Below are positions 51,951-63,385 of a stretch of DNA of 64,000 nt, piece after piece. The notes under the pieces are model-generated. The model was not told the DNA's origin, did no database searches, and saw only the letters and a program-made list of their open reading frames with translations. The DNA is taken from assembly GCF_024139115.2 (NCBI RefSeq), contig NW_026942891.1:248001-312000 (forward strand), given 5' to 3'. Positions within the stretch are counted from its first letter, which is position 1. Each line of letters opens with the position of its first letter. Origin of the DNA: Armigeres subalbatus. Lineage: Eukaryota > Arthropoda > Insecta > Diptera > Culicidae. A program made the translations under genes and the position numbers.

Positions 51951-52475
51951 GATGGACGTCGAATTTGATCTACTGTACCAAAACCTTCTACTGCATCACC
52001 TCGAGCGAGAGGAGATAGTGTATGAACTCGCGATTCGTGGTCTTCCATTTACGGAAACGGAAACGCGCGCGGCTTTAATGAGACGTTTGAAAGACCACAT
52101 TAGAACTGATTCCAACGCCGGTATCGACATTTCGCAGTACGACGTTCCGGCAGAGGCCGATATTAAGCATATTATTGCTAAAGTCAAGGAAATCCGGAGT
52201 TTCCTGGCTCCGAAAAATAAATACGACGGTTTACGCGAAAGCCTAAAAACAAGATTAGCTCACTATTACAAGCGAACTAAACGTTTAGCTGAAATTACCG
52301 ATAACGACGATGAACTCGCGGGGATAGATGGTTTAATTGTATGTATTCGCGAAACATTTAATAATCATTTTTCGATATACGCATCGGCCGGTTCAAGCGA
52401 TATGATGGAGAAGTTAAATCAATCGATTTCGAGTCTTCTGATTTCAATTCAAAACGCGTCGAGTAACGGTAAACA
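51951..52475 (+). pseudogene. gypsy Gag, N-terminal part
   Basis: ATG at 51951 (MDVEFDLLY; an upstream in-frame ATG at 51943 is less likely). The product is mostly helical and charged ('LLHHLEREEIVYELAIRGLP', 'FTETETRAALMRRLKDHI'). It runs in frame into the retroposon at 52476. After removing that insert and one AACGGTAAACA, the frame continues at 53716. Confidence 0.7.
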
Positions 52476-52552
52476 CTATGTCTGAAACTTGATTATGCAT
52501 ATGTACAACATGTGATAGATCTAGTTCGGAAAAGGTATTGGAGGGTAACCGC

Positions 52553-52623
52553 CCCTTCGGTGGGGTTTGATCCCACGACCCCAGTTCGCATGACAGGTGC
52601 TTTCCCTACTAAGCTACGAAGGA
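52553..52623 (-). ncRNA. tRNA-like head 1 of the composite retroposon
   Basis: Folds as a cloverleaf: acceptor (T)CCTTCG/CGAAGG(G), D arm GCTT/AAGC, T arm GTGGG-ATCAAAC-CCCAC. A-box TAGCTTAGTAGG and B-box-like GGATCAAACCC. A SINE-type pol III promoter rather than a functional tRNA gene. Confidence 0.65.
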
Positions 52624-52998
52624 CCTCCGTCGTCCACCGCAGCTTAGCGGGTACTGATGAAACCAAATTCCCAGCACCAGGTACCAGCCGATCTCTCGCA
52701 ATACATTTTCAGAACTAACTCTCTCAAATGTATTTTTGTACACATCATGTCAACCAAGTAGGATGAGTATTTAGTATTGTCCGGCTCCTACACACTTGCT
52801 TCATCAGCAACGGCGCTCAATGAAGTAGGGTTGTGTGAGGTTGTGCCAGTTGGTCGTCAGATCCCAACACGACCACACAAGCGAAGAGAGATCGCCACTC
52901 GAGATCAGTACATTCAAAGTTAATTGCCTATATGCCGGGTATTAAGCCACCCGGAGTGGAAATAAAAGTACCCGCTAAGCTGCGGTGGACGACGGAGG

Positions 52999-53069
52999 TC
53001 CTTCGTAGCTTAGTAGGGAAAGCACCTGTCATGCGAACTGGGGTCGTGGGATCAAACCCCACCGAAGGG
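52999..53069 (+). ncRNA. tRNA-like head 2 of the composite retroposon
   Basis: Same sequence as head 1, on the plus strand. It lies in the loop of the large inverted repeat. The seven-base loop CATGCGA would give anticodon TGC, but the anticodon stem has a mismatch. Confidence 0.65.
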
Positions 53070-53492
53070 GCGGTTACCCTCCAATACCTTTTCCGAACTA
53101 GATCTATCACATGTTGTACATATGCATAATCAAGTTTCAGACATAGTAATTAATTTCCACTCCGGGTGGCTTAATACCCGGCATATAGGCAATTAACTTT
53201 GAATGTACTGATCTCGAGTGGCGATCTCTCTTCGCTTGTGTGGTCGTGTTGGGATCTGACGACCAACTGGCACAACCTCACACAACCCTACTTCATTGAG
53301 CGCCGTTGCTGATGAAGCAAGTGTGTAGGAGCCGGACAATACTAAATACTCATCCTACTTGGTTGACATGATGTGTACAAAAATACATTTGAGAGAGTTA
53401 GTTCTGAAAATGTATTGCGAGAGATCGGCTGGTACCTGGTGCTGGGAATTTGGTTTCATCAGTACCCGCTAAGCTGCGGTGGACGACGGAGG

Positions 53493-53563
53493 TCCTTCGT
53501 AGCTTAGTAGGGAAAGCACCTGTCATGCGAACTGGGGTCGTGGGATCAAACCCCACCGAAGGG
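53493..53563 (+). ncRNA. tRNA-like head 3 of the composite retroposon
   Basis: Third copy, plus strand, apparently identical by eye to heads 1 and 2. It is followed by the shared tail ending TGTACTGA at the TSD. Confidence 0.65.
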
Positions 53564-53715
53564 GCGGTTACCCTCCAATACCTTTTCCGAACTAGATCTA
53601 TCACATGTTGTACATATGCATAATCAAGTTTCAGACATAGTAATTAATTTCCACTCCGGGTGGCTTAATACCCGGCATATAGGCAATTAACTTTGAATGT
53701 ACTGAACGGTAAACA

Positions 53716-55092
53716 ACAAAATTCGATTTCCAACCCCGAGGTAGAAATCAATCCGCTCGGAGAAACGTCGAACACGCGACCGCGAATCGACAGATCAATC
53801 CAAGACAATACGCCTAACCAATCCAATTCGCTGGATGGTGGAGCAAATGCCATGCCATTTGCCCTTCAACAGTGGTTTATGCGCGATCCGCAGATTCAAA
53901 ATTGGGTTCAGCAGATGGTGAGGAACAGGCTTCGGAATATTTTGCTAATGCAAGCCGAACCAACTCACATAGTGTGGTGCAGGGAACAGTTCATTCGAAA
54001 GATTCTCGGACCAAATTATCGCGACGGTCGAAAAATTCGTTACAACGTTCGAGTTCGGAATCGCAAAAGTCCTATGACACGGAAGCCGGTTGTTCTTCAG
54101 ACGAACCGCGAAATTCGTCACGCGAAAAGAAACGTTTCCTCAAATCGGGGAAACGGCGACCAGTTTCAGACTGGAAGCTCAAATACGACGGGTCAGATCA
54201 CGGTCAAAGTCTTATGAAATTCCTACGAGAAGTGGAGTTTTATTCGAAATCGGAAAACATGTCGAACAGAGAGCTCTTTCGGTCCGCGATTCATCTGTTC
54301 AGTGGCGTCGCGAAAACATGGTTTATGACTGGCTTTGATAACGAGGATTTCACCTCGTGGGAAGAGCTAAAAGAGGAGCTCAAGAAGGAATTCTTGAGTC
54401 CCGACCATGACCACTCTACCGAAGTACGAGCTATTTCTAGAAAGCAGGGACCACGTGAGACATTTCATGATTATTTTCTGGAATTACAGAAAATTTTCAA
54501 TTCGTTAACCCGACCTATGACTGAACGCCGCAAATTCGAAATCGTGTTCCGTAACATGCGCGCGGATTATAAAGGACATGCGGTGTCCTCGGAAATCGAC
54601 AACCTTGCCGATCTCAAAAAATTCGGTAGGCGTCTAGACGCTACCTATTGGTTTAAATACCAGACTCAATCTAATGAACCGTCTAATACGCGCGGGAAAC
54701 CCTCTCAAGTTAATGAGCTCAACGCGGGCGCGAATCCAAAACCGAAACCCAAGATCGAATACGGGAAACAGAAATCGCGCACGTTCCATAACTCATCGTC
54801 TTACCCTCGGGGGTCGGATGAGGATTACAATCCGTCGCGAAGACAAACTGAAAACACGGCGCAATTGAAACAACAGCGTGGTTTATCGACTACCTCCCAA
54901 TTCAATCAACCACCTCCTAAATACTGTTTAAACTGTTTTGCCAAAGGACATCATACTCGAGACTGTGATCGTCCAAGGCAAAGGTGTTGCCAGAAGTGTG
55001 GTTTCAAAAATGTTGAAACAGCTTCATGCCCGAACTGTTCAAAAAACGAATTGAAAACTGTCGCAGAGGGCCGGCAGTTCAACCAAAACTAA
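53716..55092 (+). pseudogene. gypsy Gag, C-terminal part with zinc knuckles
   Basis: Begins in the frame of the N-terminal part, then shifts frame between about 53880 and 54060. Downstream it has the gag core ('FLREVEFYSKSENMSNREL', 'LFSGVAKTWF', 'EFLSPDHD', 'RETFHDYFLELQKIFNSL') and zinc knuckles 'CLNCFAKGHHTRDC' and 'CQKCGFKNVETASCPNC'. It overlaps the pol frame by 67 bp (55026-55092), as expected for a -1 gag-pol frameshift. Confidence 0.75.
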
Positions 55093-56640
55093 CGTCCCTT
55101 ACTAACTCCTCCGATGTTGCAGATACTCTACAGCATCAAGGTTTCAACCGAGTATCAGCCTCGGACTATATACACACCCACGACTATCAAATTAATGAGG
55201 CGATTATCAATGTCGAAAATGATGATAGGCCGTTCGTTGAACTATCTATCTTTGAAATTCCTCTCATAGGCTTGTTGGATAGCGGGGCTCACCTGAGCAT
55301 TCTCGGCTTTGGTGCCAACAACCTTATACGTAAATGTGGACTTCAAATTTTTCCGTCTGACGTAAGTCTTCGCACCGCGAATGGACAGGAATTGGAAGTC
55401 ACGGGTCGGGTCCACCTGCCAGTTACCTTTAATGGATCTACTAAGATAATTGAAACTCTCATAGCACCCGCACTCAAACGAAGAATCCTTCTCGGGATGA
55501 ACTTTTGGCGGGCTTTTGAAATTCGTCCCACTGTTGGCCAATCTCAGGTGGAAGAAGTGGCTGTTGATGAAGATGCAGAGGCGAATAATTTGTTGACAAC
55601 CGGTGGGTCGGAGGTAGAACTGTCCGAAGAGCAACAGGCTTGTTTAGATGAAGTCAAGTTTTTATTCAAAATTGCTTCAGACGGGTTACTGGAGACCACA
55701 GGGTGGATTAGTCACCGTATTGAACTCAGGGAGGAAGCTAAGAAGCTGGCCCCCGCAAGAGTCAATCCGTTTCCCTCTTCTCCTAAGAAGCAGGAACAGA
55801 TCAACCAAGCACTCGACAAAATGCTGGAATGCAAAATAATCGAAAAATCCTACAGTGACTGGGCTTTGCGCTTGGTCCCTGTGGATAAATCGGACGGTAC
55901 AGTGCGCCTTTGTCTGGATGCACGGAAGCTAAATGAACGTACGGTCAGGGACTCCTATCCCCTCCCACATGCAGACCGTATTTTAAGCAGACTAGGACAT
56001 GCGAATTTCATTACAACGATAGACCTATCAAAAGCTTTTTTGCAAGTACCTCTGCATCCTAGGTCTCGCAAGTACACGGCATTCTCTGTATTGGGACGGG
56101 GATTGTTCCAGTTCACCCGGATGCCTTTCGGTCTAGTGAATAGTCCAGCGACACTATCACGGCTGATGGACCGAGTGCTAGGCGGGGGTGAACTGGAACC
56201 AAACGTTTTCGTCTATTTGGATGACATCATTGTCATTAGCGAAACGTTTGAGGAGCACCTGACCATACTTCGGGACGTTGCATCCAGACTAAGAGCTGCC
56301 AATCTGTCTATAAACCTTGATAAGTCACATTTTTGCGTGGCGGAAGTAACGTACTTAGGTTACATTTTAGGTCGTGATGGTCTGAGACCAAACCCAGACC
56401 GAGTAGCCGCGATAATAAATTTCGAACGCCCTTCATCCTTACGGTCTCTAAGGAGATTTTTAGGGATGTGTAACTACTATAGAAGGTTTTTGGCCAACTA
56501 TAGTGGTTACACAAAACCCCTCACAGATCTGCTTAGAAATAAGCCCAAAACTATTTCCTGGAATGATCGGGCGGAAGCTTCATTCAACCAAATCAAGGAA
56601 CTTTTGATAAGCGCCCCATTTTGGCTAATCCGGATTTCGA
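55026..56640 (+). pseudogene. gypsy protease and reverse transcriptase
   Basis: Protease site 'IGLLDSGAHLSIL' at about residue 82. RT follows: 'KMLECKIIEKSYSDWALRLV', 'RLCLDARKLNERT', 'FITTIDLSKAFLQVPL', 'FTRMPFGLVNSPA' and the catalytic 'FVYLDDIIVIS', then 'RRFLGMCNYYRRFL'. The frame is lost near 56620, just before RNase H. This stretch of about 540 codons is the best preserved part of the element. Confidence 0.82.
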
Positions 56641-57599
56641 CCTCCCATTTGCCATACATTGTGACGCGAGCGATTCGGCAATCGCGGGCGTATTGACGCA
56701 AACGCAGGAGGACACCGAAAACCAATTGCATATTTCTCTCAGAAGTTGTCCACCACGCAACAACGGTATTGCGCGACCGAAAAGAGGGTCTTGCGGTCCT
56801 TAATTCAATCGAAAAGTTCCGGTGTTACGTGGAGGGCAGCCAATTTATAGTCTATACAGACGCATCTGCACTTACGTATATAATGCGTAGTAGCTGGCGA
56901 ACTTCCTCGCGCCTATGCCGTTGGAGCATTGAGTTACAAAGGTACGAAATGACCATTGTGCATCGCAGAGGAGTGGACAACATCGTCGCAGATGCTCTAT
57001 CGAGATCCGTCGAAGAATTGCAAATCTCCGACGAGGACGATAGCTGGTATGGTAATCTCATGAAAAAAGTTCGATTGGATCCAGAGAAGTTTAAAGACTT
57101 CAGGATAGAACAAGGAGTTCTTAAGAGATTGGTATCATCACAAGACGATCTCTTGGACTATCGGTTCTCGTGGAAGGCTTGTGTCCCTGCATCCCGTCGA
57201 GAGAAGGTTCTCGTAGAGGAGCATGATGACAAATTGCACCTGGGGGCCGAAAAAACATTGGCCCTAATTAAAAAGAAGTATTTCTGGACAAAAATGCAAG
57301 AATACGTTAGAAATTACGCCAGAAAATGTTCCTTATGCCGACAAAACAAACCGGCCAATAGATCGCAAGTTCCAGAGCCTGGACGTCAGAGATTAACAAA
57401 TAAGCCTTTTCAAATAATTGCATTGGATTTTATTCAGTCTTTGCCTCGCAGCAAAAACGGCAATACTCACCTGCTGGTCATTATGGACCTCTTCTCGAAG
57501 TGGTGCCTACTTACCCCAGTGAGAAAGATTTCTGCTCCTTTGGTCACTAAAATTCTGGTTCAGAAGATATTCAGTACCGGAATTCATAATTACGGATAA
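56621..57599 (+). pseudogene. gypsy RNase H and integrase N-terminus, frameshifted
   Basis: 'FAIHCDASDSAIAGVL' (RNase H) is in one frame (56621 to about 56720). 'RDRKEGLAVLNSIEKFRCYVEG', 'VYTDASALTYI' and 'GVDNIVADALSR' are in another (56769-57599). The integrase zinc finger ('DKLHLGAEKTLALIKKKYFW', 'CSLCRQNK') and first DDE Asp ('IALDFIQSLP') follow. A stop at 57597-57599 comes from another frameshift at about 57583. Confidence 0.78.
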
Positions 57600-58240
57600 T
57601 GCTTCCACTTTCCTCTCTTTAGAGTTCAAAACTCTGCTGGACAAGTATCAAATACAACATTGGAAAAATGCTCGGCACCATAGCCAATCAAACCCGGTGG
57701 AACGCCTTAACCGGACGGTCAATGCGTGCATCAGGTCTTATGTAAAGACAACCAAAAGGTCTGGGACACCGGTATCCCAGATCGAACAGTGTTTAAATAG
57801 CACCCCCCATACAGCTACCGGCTATTCCCCTTACCGGATACTTTTCGGACACGAAATGGTAGAAACTGGGGAGGAACATAGGATGGACAGGGAAAAGGAG
57901 GAATTATCGGAGGATGGAAGATTGGAAAGGAGAGGGAGGATTGATGAACATGTTTATTCAACAGTTATAAAACATCTAAGAAAAAGTCACGAGAAAAGTA
58001 TTAAAAACTATAACCTCAGGTCCGCAAAACAAGCTGCACCAGTCTATGCGGTGGGCCAGAGGGTGTTTCATGAAACTTTCGCCAGTCGTCGGCAGCGGAT
58101 TCATACAACGCCAAACTAGACGCCCTGTATGTTCCCTGCACCATCCTAGCTCGAGTAGGAACGAGCTCTTACGAACTGGCAGACGAATCGGGAAAGAATA
58201 TTGGCGTGTTCTCCGTCTGCGATCTCAAGCCAGAATCCTA
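57600..58240 (+). pseudogene. gypsy integrase C-terminal part
   Basis: Contains 'IITDNASTFLSLEF' (second Asp), 'HSQSNPVERLNRTVNACIRS' (Glu) and 'LNSTPHTATGYSPYRILFG'. A further frameshift near 58085 separates the final 50 or so codons, which end in TAA at about 58239. Confidence 0.75.
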
Positions 58241-58799
58241 AAAAAAAAACATTCACTATTCATTAAATTCTTCAGGTCGGTCGTTTTATTTGAGAAACAC
58301 TCACCATTCATAAAGTCGTCCGGACGACAACAACAAAAATGCCCCTCGGATTGATCACCGGGAGCTAAAATAGATCGAAAATTAAACAATGTAAACTTGA
58401 GATCACTATTGTCAAGGCCTAAAGCCATAGTCGATGAAAACTACTACAAAGTAATAGATAGTAACTTACCTAGCAAAACTCAAAGGTTCAGCCCAATCGG
58501 GTTGTACGCAAAGGTGACGTTGAACTACGTAGCTGTATGTAATGTACAGGTTTTCGACTTTTCTGTTCGATGAGACCAAAGCAAGCGTGTTTCAAGCCCA
58601 GGGTGATTCTGTTTTCGCTGTTTATCCTGCTCTCCTGAGATTGAGTGAGATTTTAGACTAACATTTAAAAAGGATGATAAAAATATTTTTTTTCAAATAA
58701 ACGAGGATGAATAACACTCTCAAGCGATCACATATCCAAATTATCAATTAATAAAAACTCGCTAGAGAGTAAGAATCGTTCGATAATTGTATCTTGATT
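58241..58799. other. Stretch between gypsy and LINE, unassigned
   Basis: An A-rich tract follows the gypsy stop. 'ttcactattcattaaa' and 'ctcaccattcataaag' form a short direct repeat (58250-58310). A 3' LTR would be expected here but cannot be matched to the 5' region. Confidence 0.4.
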
Positions 58800-58940
58800 C
58801 GAAGCAGTTAGCGCTCAACTTCCAAGCAGTACAGTTGTGCTTTGCTGGAAGCCGTACGCGGGCTATTGATTATTTTTTCAAATTCTTTCCTTCCGTTATT
58901 TTCGTTTCGCGGTTGTTTCTTTGTCGCGATTAGTGTCGCG

Positions 58941-59987
58941 ATGAGTGTTCGACGCGAAAACACGTTTCGCATCGATTATGCGAACGTGCCGAAGAAGCCG
59001 TCTTTCGAAGAGCTTCACGACTTCGTTGGGTCCACTTTGGGGCTGCAACGCGAACAAGTTGTTCGCCTACAACCAAGTAGAGCGCTTGGGTGCGCATTCG
59101 TAAAGGTCGTCGACCTTGAGCTAGCGCAGAAAATCGTAGCTGAACACGACAATAAGCACGAGACAGAAATAGAAGGCAAAATCTACAAATTGCGAATCAC
59201 GCTAGAAGACGGAGCTGTGGAGGTGAAGCTGACAGATTTGTCCGAGGATATCACGAACGCGCAAATTTCCGAGTCTCTGAGTGCGTACGGTGAGGTCCTC
59301 TCGATTACCGAGCAGGTATGGGACAGCAAATACTACTTCGCTGGCCTTCCGACTGGTGCTCGGATCGTACGAATGGTCGTGAAACGTAATATCGAGAGCT
59401 ACATCACCATAGATGGTCAGACCACGAACGTGCTGTACTTCGGGCAGCTACATACATGCAAGTACTGTGGCGAATTTGTGCACAATGGCATCACTTGTGT
59501 TCAAAACAAGAAACTACTGGTGCAAAAATCCTACGCTAATGTGGCAAAGGAAACTGTAGTCAACCCTTCTGCACCAAAACCCGGTGCGACACCAAAGCAT
59601 AAGCCCACGTTCGCAAAATTATTCGGTGCGAAACCGAAGGAAACAAGCAGACAGGCACCAACACCATCTTCGAAAAGAACAAGCCCAATTGATTCGCAAC
59701 CTACCACCTCGAAGCCGCTCGGTCCGTGTCCCACGGACACAACGACGAATGTGCACAAGCTGACGAAAACGAACCTAGCCGAGCAAAGCAGCAGTCTCAT
59801 GCCCCCTCCGGCTCCTACGCAGGCCACCGTGAGCCGAATGTCCACACGACAAGCAAGCGATGGGAACGAAACCGATATCTCTTCGGCCTCGACAAGTAGC
59901 AAACGGCGAGGTGGTCGTCCACCTGGCAAGAAGCTTCGACAAAATTACGGAGACGACGCGAGCGAGGAAGTGGATGCTCTGCTGTAA
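58941..59987 (+). CDS. LINE ORF1 protein (RNA-binding, zinc knuckle)
   Basis: 348 codons from ATG 58941 (MSVRRENTF); an earlier in-frame ATG at 58842 would add a hydrophobic leader and is less likely. The N-terminal half resembles an RNA-recognition fold ('KLTDLSEDITNAQISESLSA', 'GARIVRMVVKRN'). A zinc knuckle follows: 'CKYCGEFVHNGITC', C-x2-C-x4-H-x4-C. The C-terminal third is Pro/Ser/Thr-rich and basic. The protein should coat LINE RNA. Intact. Its stop overlaps the ORF2 start as TAATG. Confidence 0.82.
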   Translation: MSVRRENTFRIDYANVPKKPSFEELHDFVGSTLGLQREQVVRLQPSRALGCAFVKVVDLELAQKIVAEHDNKHETEIEGKIYKLRITLEDGAVEVKLTDLSEDITNAQISESLSAYGEVLSITEQVWDSKYYFAGLPTGARIVRMVVKRNIESYITIDGQTTNVLYFGQLHTCKYCGEFVHNGITCVQNKKLLVQKSYANVAKETVVNPSAPKPGATPKHKPTFAKLFGAKPKETSRQAPTPSSKRTSPIDSQPTTSKPLGPCPTDTTTNVHKLTKTNLAEQSSSLMPPPAPTQATVSRMSTRQASDGNETDISSASTSSKRRGGRPPGKKLRQNYGDDASEEVDALL

Positions 59988-61659
59988 TGGCTCTCAACAG
60001 CTACAACATTGCCTCAATTAACATCAACACGATCACGAATCCGACCAAACTAAACGCCCTCCGAACTTTCCTTCGTACGTTGGAGATTGATATTGCCTTT
60101 CTGCAGGAAGTAAACAACGAGCAACTCGCACTCCCTGGCTACAACGTCGTCTGCAACGTGGATCACGCCAGAAGGGGAACGGCTATTGCGCTGAAGGAGC
60201 ATATTGCGTACTCGAACGTGGAGAGGAGTCTCGATGGGCGACTAATCGCACTCAGAGTACAAAACACAACACTGTGCAACATATATGCTCCATCCGGCAC
60301 GGCACTCCGAGCCGAAAGAGAGCGGTTTTACAACAACACGCTAGCCTACTATTTACGTCATCCCACAGAGCACACTTTGCTAGCGGGCGACTTTAATTGT
60401 GTATTGCGACAGCGCGATACGACGGGATGCAATCCCAGCCCCGCACTCCTTGCTATCGTTCAACAACTGCAGCTCCTAGACGTTTGGGAAAAAGTGTGTC
60501 CGAACATGCCTGGCTATACGTACGTTACGCACAATTCATCATCTCGACTGGATCGAATGTACGTTAGCCAGAGTCTGAGAAGCAGCATCCAATCAGCTTA
60601 CACGCATGTCTGTTCATTTTCCGACCACAAAGCTCTCACAGCGCGGATTCTCCTTCCCCACCTTGGCCGTGAACCTGGTCGCGGTTTTTGGTCTATCCGT
60701 CCCCATCTGTTGACTGCAGAGAATGTCCAGGAATTCCAAATCCGATGGCAGTACTGGACTCGTCAGCGGCGAAACTTTCCTTCTTGGATGCAATGGTGGT
60801 TGTCGTATGCCAAACCGAAGATAAAATCATTCTTCCGTTGGAAATCTACGGATGCTTTTAACGATTTTCATCGGGAACACCAACATCTATATGTAGAACT
60901 ACGCCAAGCATACGACAACTACCAAAATAATCCTGCGATTTTGTCAAAAATCAACCAAGTAAAGGCGCAAATGTTGACCCTACAGCGCAATTTCACTCTA
61001 TCATTCGTGCGCATCAATGAAACTTTCGTCGCTGGTGAATCGTTGTCAACGTTCCAACTCGGCGAGAGGCGTAGAAAAAGAACTATTATCACACAGCTTC
61101 GAGATGACAACAACGACATCGTTGATGGCTCGGAAGCTATCGAAAGACACATGTTGGGGTTCTACCGTGCTCTCTACGCTGCTGGTGAAAGAGAAGAACA
61201 GATAGCAGGGGACGTGTTTCTGTGCGAGCGTGTAATTCCTGAAAATGATCCAACGAACCAGCGATGCATGGATGATATAACGCCAGCCGATATCTTCACC
61301 GCTATCAAATCTAGCAGCCCCAACAAATCGCCCGGTGGCGATTCAATTCCACGTGAGTTCTATCTCAAACTGTTCGACGTCATCTGGAGAGAAATCACGC
61401 TTGTTATGAACGAAGCACTAGCCGGAAATTTCCCAACTAATTTTGTTGATGGGATGATCGTTCTGGTCAAAAAGAAAGGGGACGACCAAACAGCTCACGC
61501 ATACCGGCCGATATCCCTGCTAAACTGTGACTACAAAATCTTCTCCCGAATTCTCAAACTGCGGCTCGAAAGCGTAATGCGCACCCACCATGTAGTAAGC
61601 GACAGTCAAAAGTGTTCCAACTCCGGCCGCAATATATTCAGGGTCACTCTTGCTCTTAA
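59987..61659 (+). pseudogene. LINE ORF2, endonuclease and first part of RT
   Basis: ATG at 59987 overlaps the ORF1 stop by one base. The endonuclease motifs are present: 'IASININTITNPTKLNAL', 'IAFLQEVNN' (catalytic Glu), 'LLAGDFNCVL', 'RLDRMYVS' and 'SFSDHKAL'. RT begins at 'SSPNKSPGGDSIPREFYLKL' and 'YRPISLLNCDYKIFSRIL', and is cut at 61659 by the TTAA-flanked MITE. Reading into the MITE gives a stop at 61687. Confidence 0.82.
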
Positions 61660-61880
61660 GGTCACTCCTGACGGAATCCAAGTTTAAAAGTACTCGCGTT
61701 TTCGGGGGCACACCGCTTGATTCAGAGGCGGCGCACAACTGTCATTTTTGTTGATTTAGCTTTGCTGCGTCGCAGCATGCGTGAAATAATAGAAATGACA
61801 GTTGTACGTTTCTTCCGTATCGAGTGGTGTGCCCCCGAAAACGCGAGCACTTTTAAACTTGGATTCCGTCAGGAGTGACC
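61660..61880. mobile_element. 221-bp MITE, TTAA target duplication
   Basis: TTAA flanks both ends (61656-61659 and 61881-61884). The TIRs start GGTCACTCCTGACGGAATCC and extend about 60 bp with few mismatches. Removing the element and one TTAA restores the RT reading frame. TTAA is the piggyBac target, but the termini are not the usual CCC type, so the superfamily is uncertain. Confidence 0.88.
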
Positions 61881-61884
61881 TTAA

Positions 61885-63385
61885 GGACCGAAAAGCAAAA
61901 CTGAAAAAATGTAAACAACGAGGACTTTTGGCTTCCTTTGATCTCCGCCACGCTTTCGATCTTGTGGATCGGTCATTCCTCGCTCGCAACATGTGCGCGC
62001 TCGGCTTTACACCAAATTTCGTCCGGTTGCTTACCAAGATAGGAGATCTATCATCGTCGCGACTGCTTGTAAACGGGCATCTTTCCGAACCTTTCCCAAT
62101 CGAGAGATCCGTTCGTCAAGGGACCCACTCTCTATGCACCTGTTCGTACTCTACCTACAACCACTAATTAAACGGCTTGAGGAAATAGCCGGCCCTGATC
62201 TCGTTGTGGCATATGCCGATGATGTGTCGGTGATAACTACATGTAGTGCGCGATTGGGACGTATGAGAGAGGCGTTCCATCTGTTCGAGCGAGTGTCTGG
62301 AGCAAAGCTAAGCTTGACAAAATCGGCGTCGATATCGGTGGGCTACAACGACGACATACCACTCACTGTACCGTGGCTGCCGACTGGAAACACGGTTCGT
62401 ATTCTGGGAGTTACTTTCGCAAACTCGGTGCGCTTGATGAACAAATCGAACTGGGATGAGCTCGTCGGCAAGTTCGCTCGGCTGGTTTATCTTCATTCCT
62501 TGCGTACCCTCACCCTACACCAAAAAGTGATTTTGCTAAACATGTTCATCGCCTCCAAAATATGGTACATGGCATCGATTCTCGTGCCGAGTGCCGCGCA
62601 TGTAGCAAAACTGACGGCGACAATGGGGAGCTTTCTGTGGCGTGGAATTCCAGCAAGGATCCCAATGCAACAACTCGCCCGTGACGGATGACGGGGGAAT
62701 GCAACTGCATCTGCCTGCACTAAAGTGCAAAGGCCTGCTTCTTAATAGGCATATTATTGAAATAGACTCCCTTCCCTTTTATAAATCCTTTCTCACCCAA
62801 GATAATCCCAACCCACCTGCAGACTGTCCTTGCCTAAAACTTATCCTCTCAAATTTCCCCTTACTCCCACCAATAGTCCAGGAAAATCCATCCGCCGAAA
62901 GTATCCACAAGGTGTACATCAATCTCACTGAGGAACCAAAAATATGTCGCGAGCACCCAGCTGAGAACTGGAAGCAAATCTGGAGCAATATTGCAATGAG
63001 GCACTTGTCGTCAAGTCAGCGTAGTGCTCTATACCTGTTGGTGAACGGAAAAACCGAGCACCGAAGATTAATGCATCGTATGAACCGAGCTGATGGAGAA
63101 ATTTGCTTGCACTGTAATGGTGCAATTGAAACATTGGAGCACAAGCTTACACAATGCGTCCGTGTACAGTCAGCGTGGAGGTTGCTACAGCAGAAAATCT
63201 CGTCGCTGCTGAATGGATGGCGGAGACTAACGGCAGTAGAACTCCTGCGCCCTCAACTCTTAGGTATAGCAAAATGGAAAAAGATAAGAATTTTAAAATT
63301 GTTCATTCATTATGTCTTCTTTATTATGCAATGTAATAATGCTATAGACACAGATTGCTTAGAATTCGAATTACAGCTTGTTTGA
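61885..63385 (+). pseudogene. LINE ORF2, rest of RT and C-terminal zinc motif
   Basis: Continues in frame with 61656 after MITE removal ('ASFDLRHAFDLVDRSFL'). A one-base loss near 62120 breaks 'RQG|DPLSMHLFVLYLQPL'. The catalytic 'VAYADDVSVI' follows at about 62205. A second frameshift near 62690 precedes 'GMQLHLPALKCKGLLLNRH'. The C-terminus has 'CLHCNGAIETLEHKLTQC', a C-x2-C...H-x4-C zinc motif. Stop at 63383-63385. Confidence 0.82.

Larger units (their letters stand above)
52476..53704. mobile_element. Composite tRNA-derived retroposon in gag, 11-bp TSD
   Basis: AACGGTAAACA flanks it (52465-52475 and 53705-53715). Inside, segment X (about 185 bp with a tRNA-like head) occurs three times: inverted at 52476-52661 and direct at 52966-53151 and 53463-53640. 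A linker L of about 250 bp plus a 60-bp tail occurs twice in opposite orientation. Arms 52476-52965 and 53152-53640 form a stem of about 490 bp around one X. The TSD length fits LINE-driven retroposition. Confidence 0.85.
50260..58240 (+). mobile_element. Degraded Ty3/gypsy LTR retrotransposon
   Basis: Plus-strand element: putative LTR/leader (about 50260-51797), PBS-like site (51800-51810), gag (51951-52475 and 53716-55092), protease/RT (55026 to about 56640), RNase H and integrase (about 56640-58240), then an A-rich tract. At least five frameshifts and a 1.2-kb retroposon in gag show it is dead. No matching 3' LTR was found downstream, where an LINE begins near 58800. No env-like ORF is present. 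The clade is not assigned. Confidence 0.82.

Noticed and set aside
52662..53460. Hammerhead ribozyme around CTGATGA in the composite retroposon
   Set aside because: CTGATGA occurs, but no properly spaced GAAA and cleavage-site stems could be found on either strand.
52553..53563. Three functional tRNA genes
   Set aside because: The cloverleaf is good, but the copies sit in a TSD-flanked retroposon, the anticodon stem is mismatched and the T loop is atypical. They are SINE heads.
52512..53604. ORFs reading 'VGFDPTTPVRMTGAFPTKLRR' in three places
   Set aside because: They are antisense readings of the tRNA-like SINE heads, not proteins.
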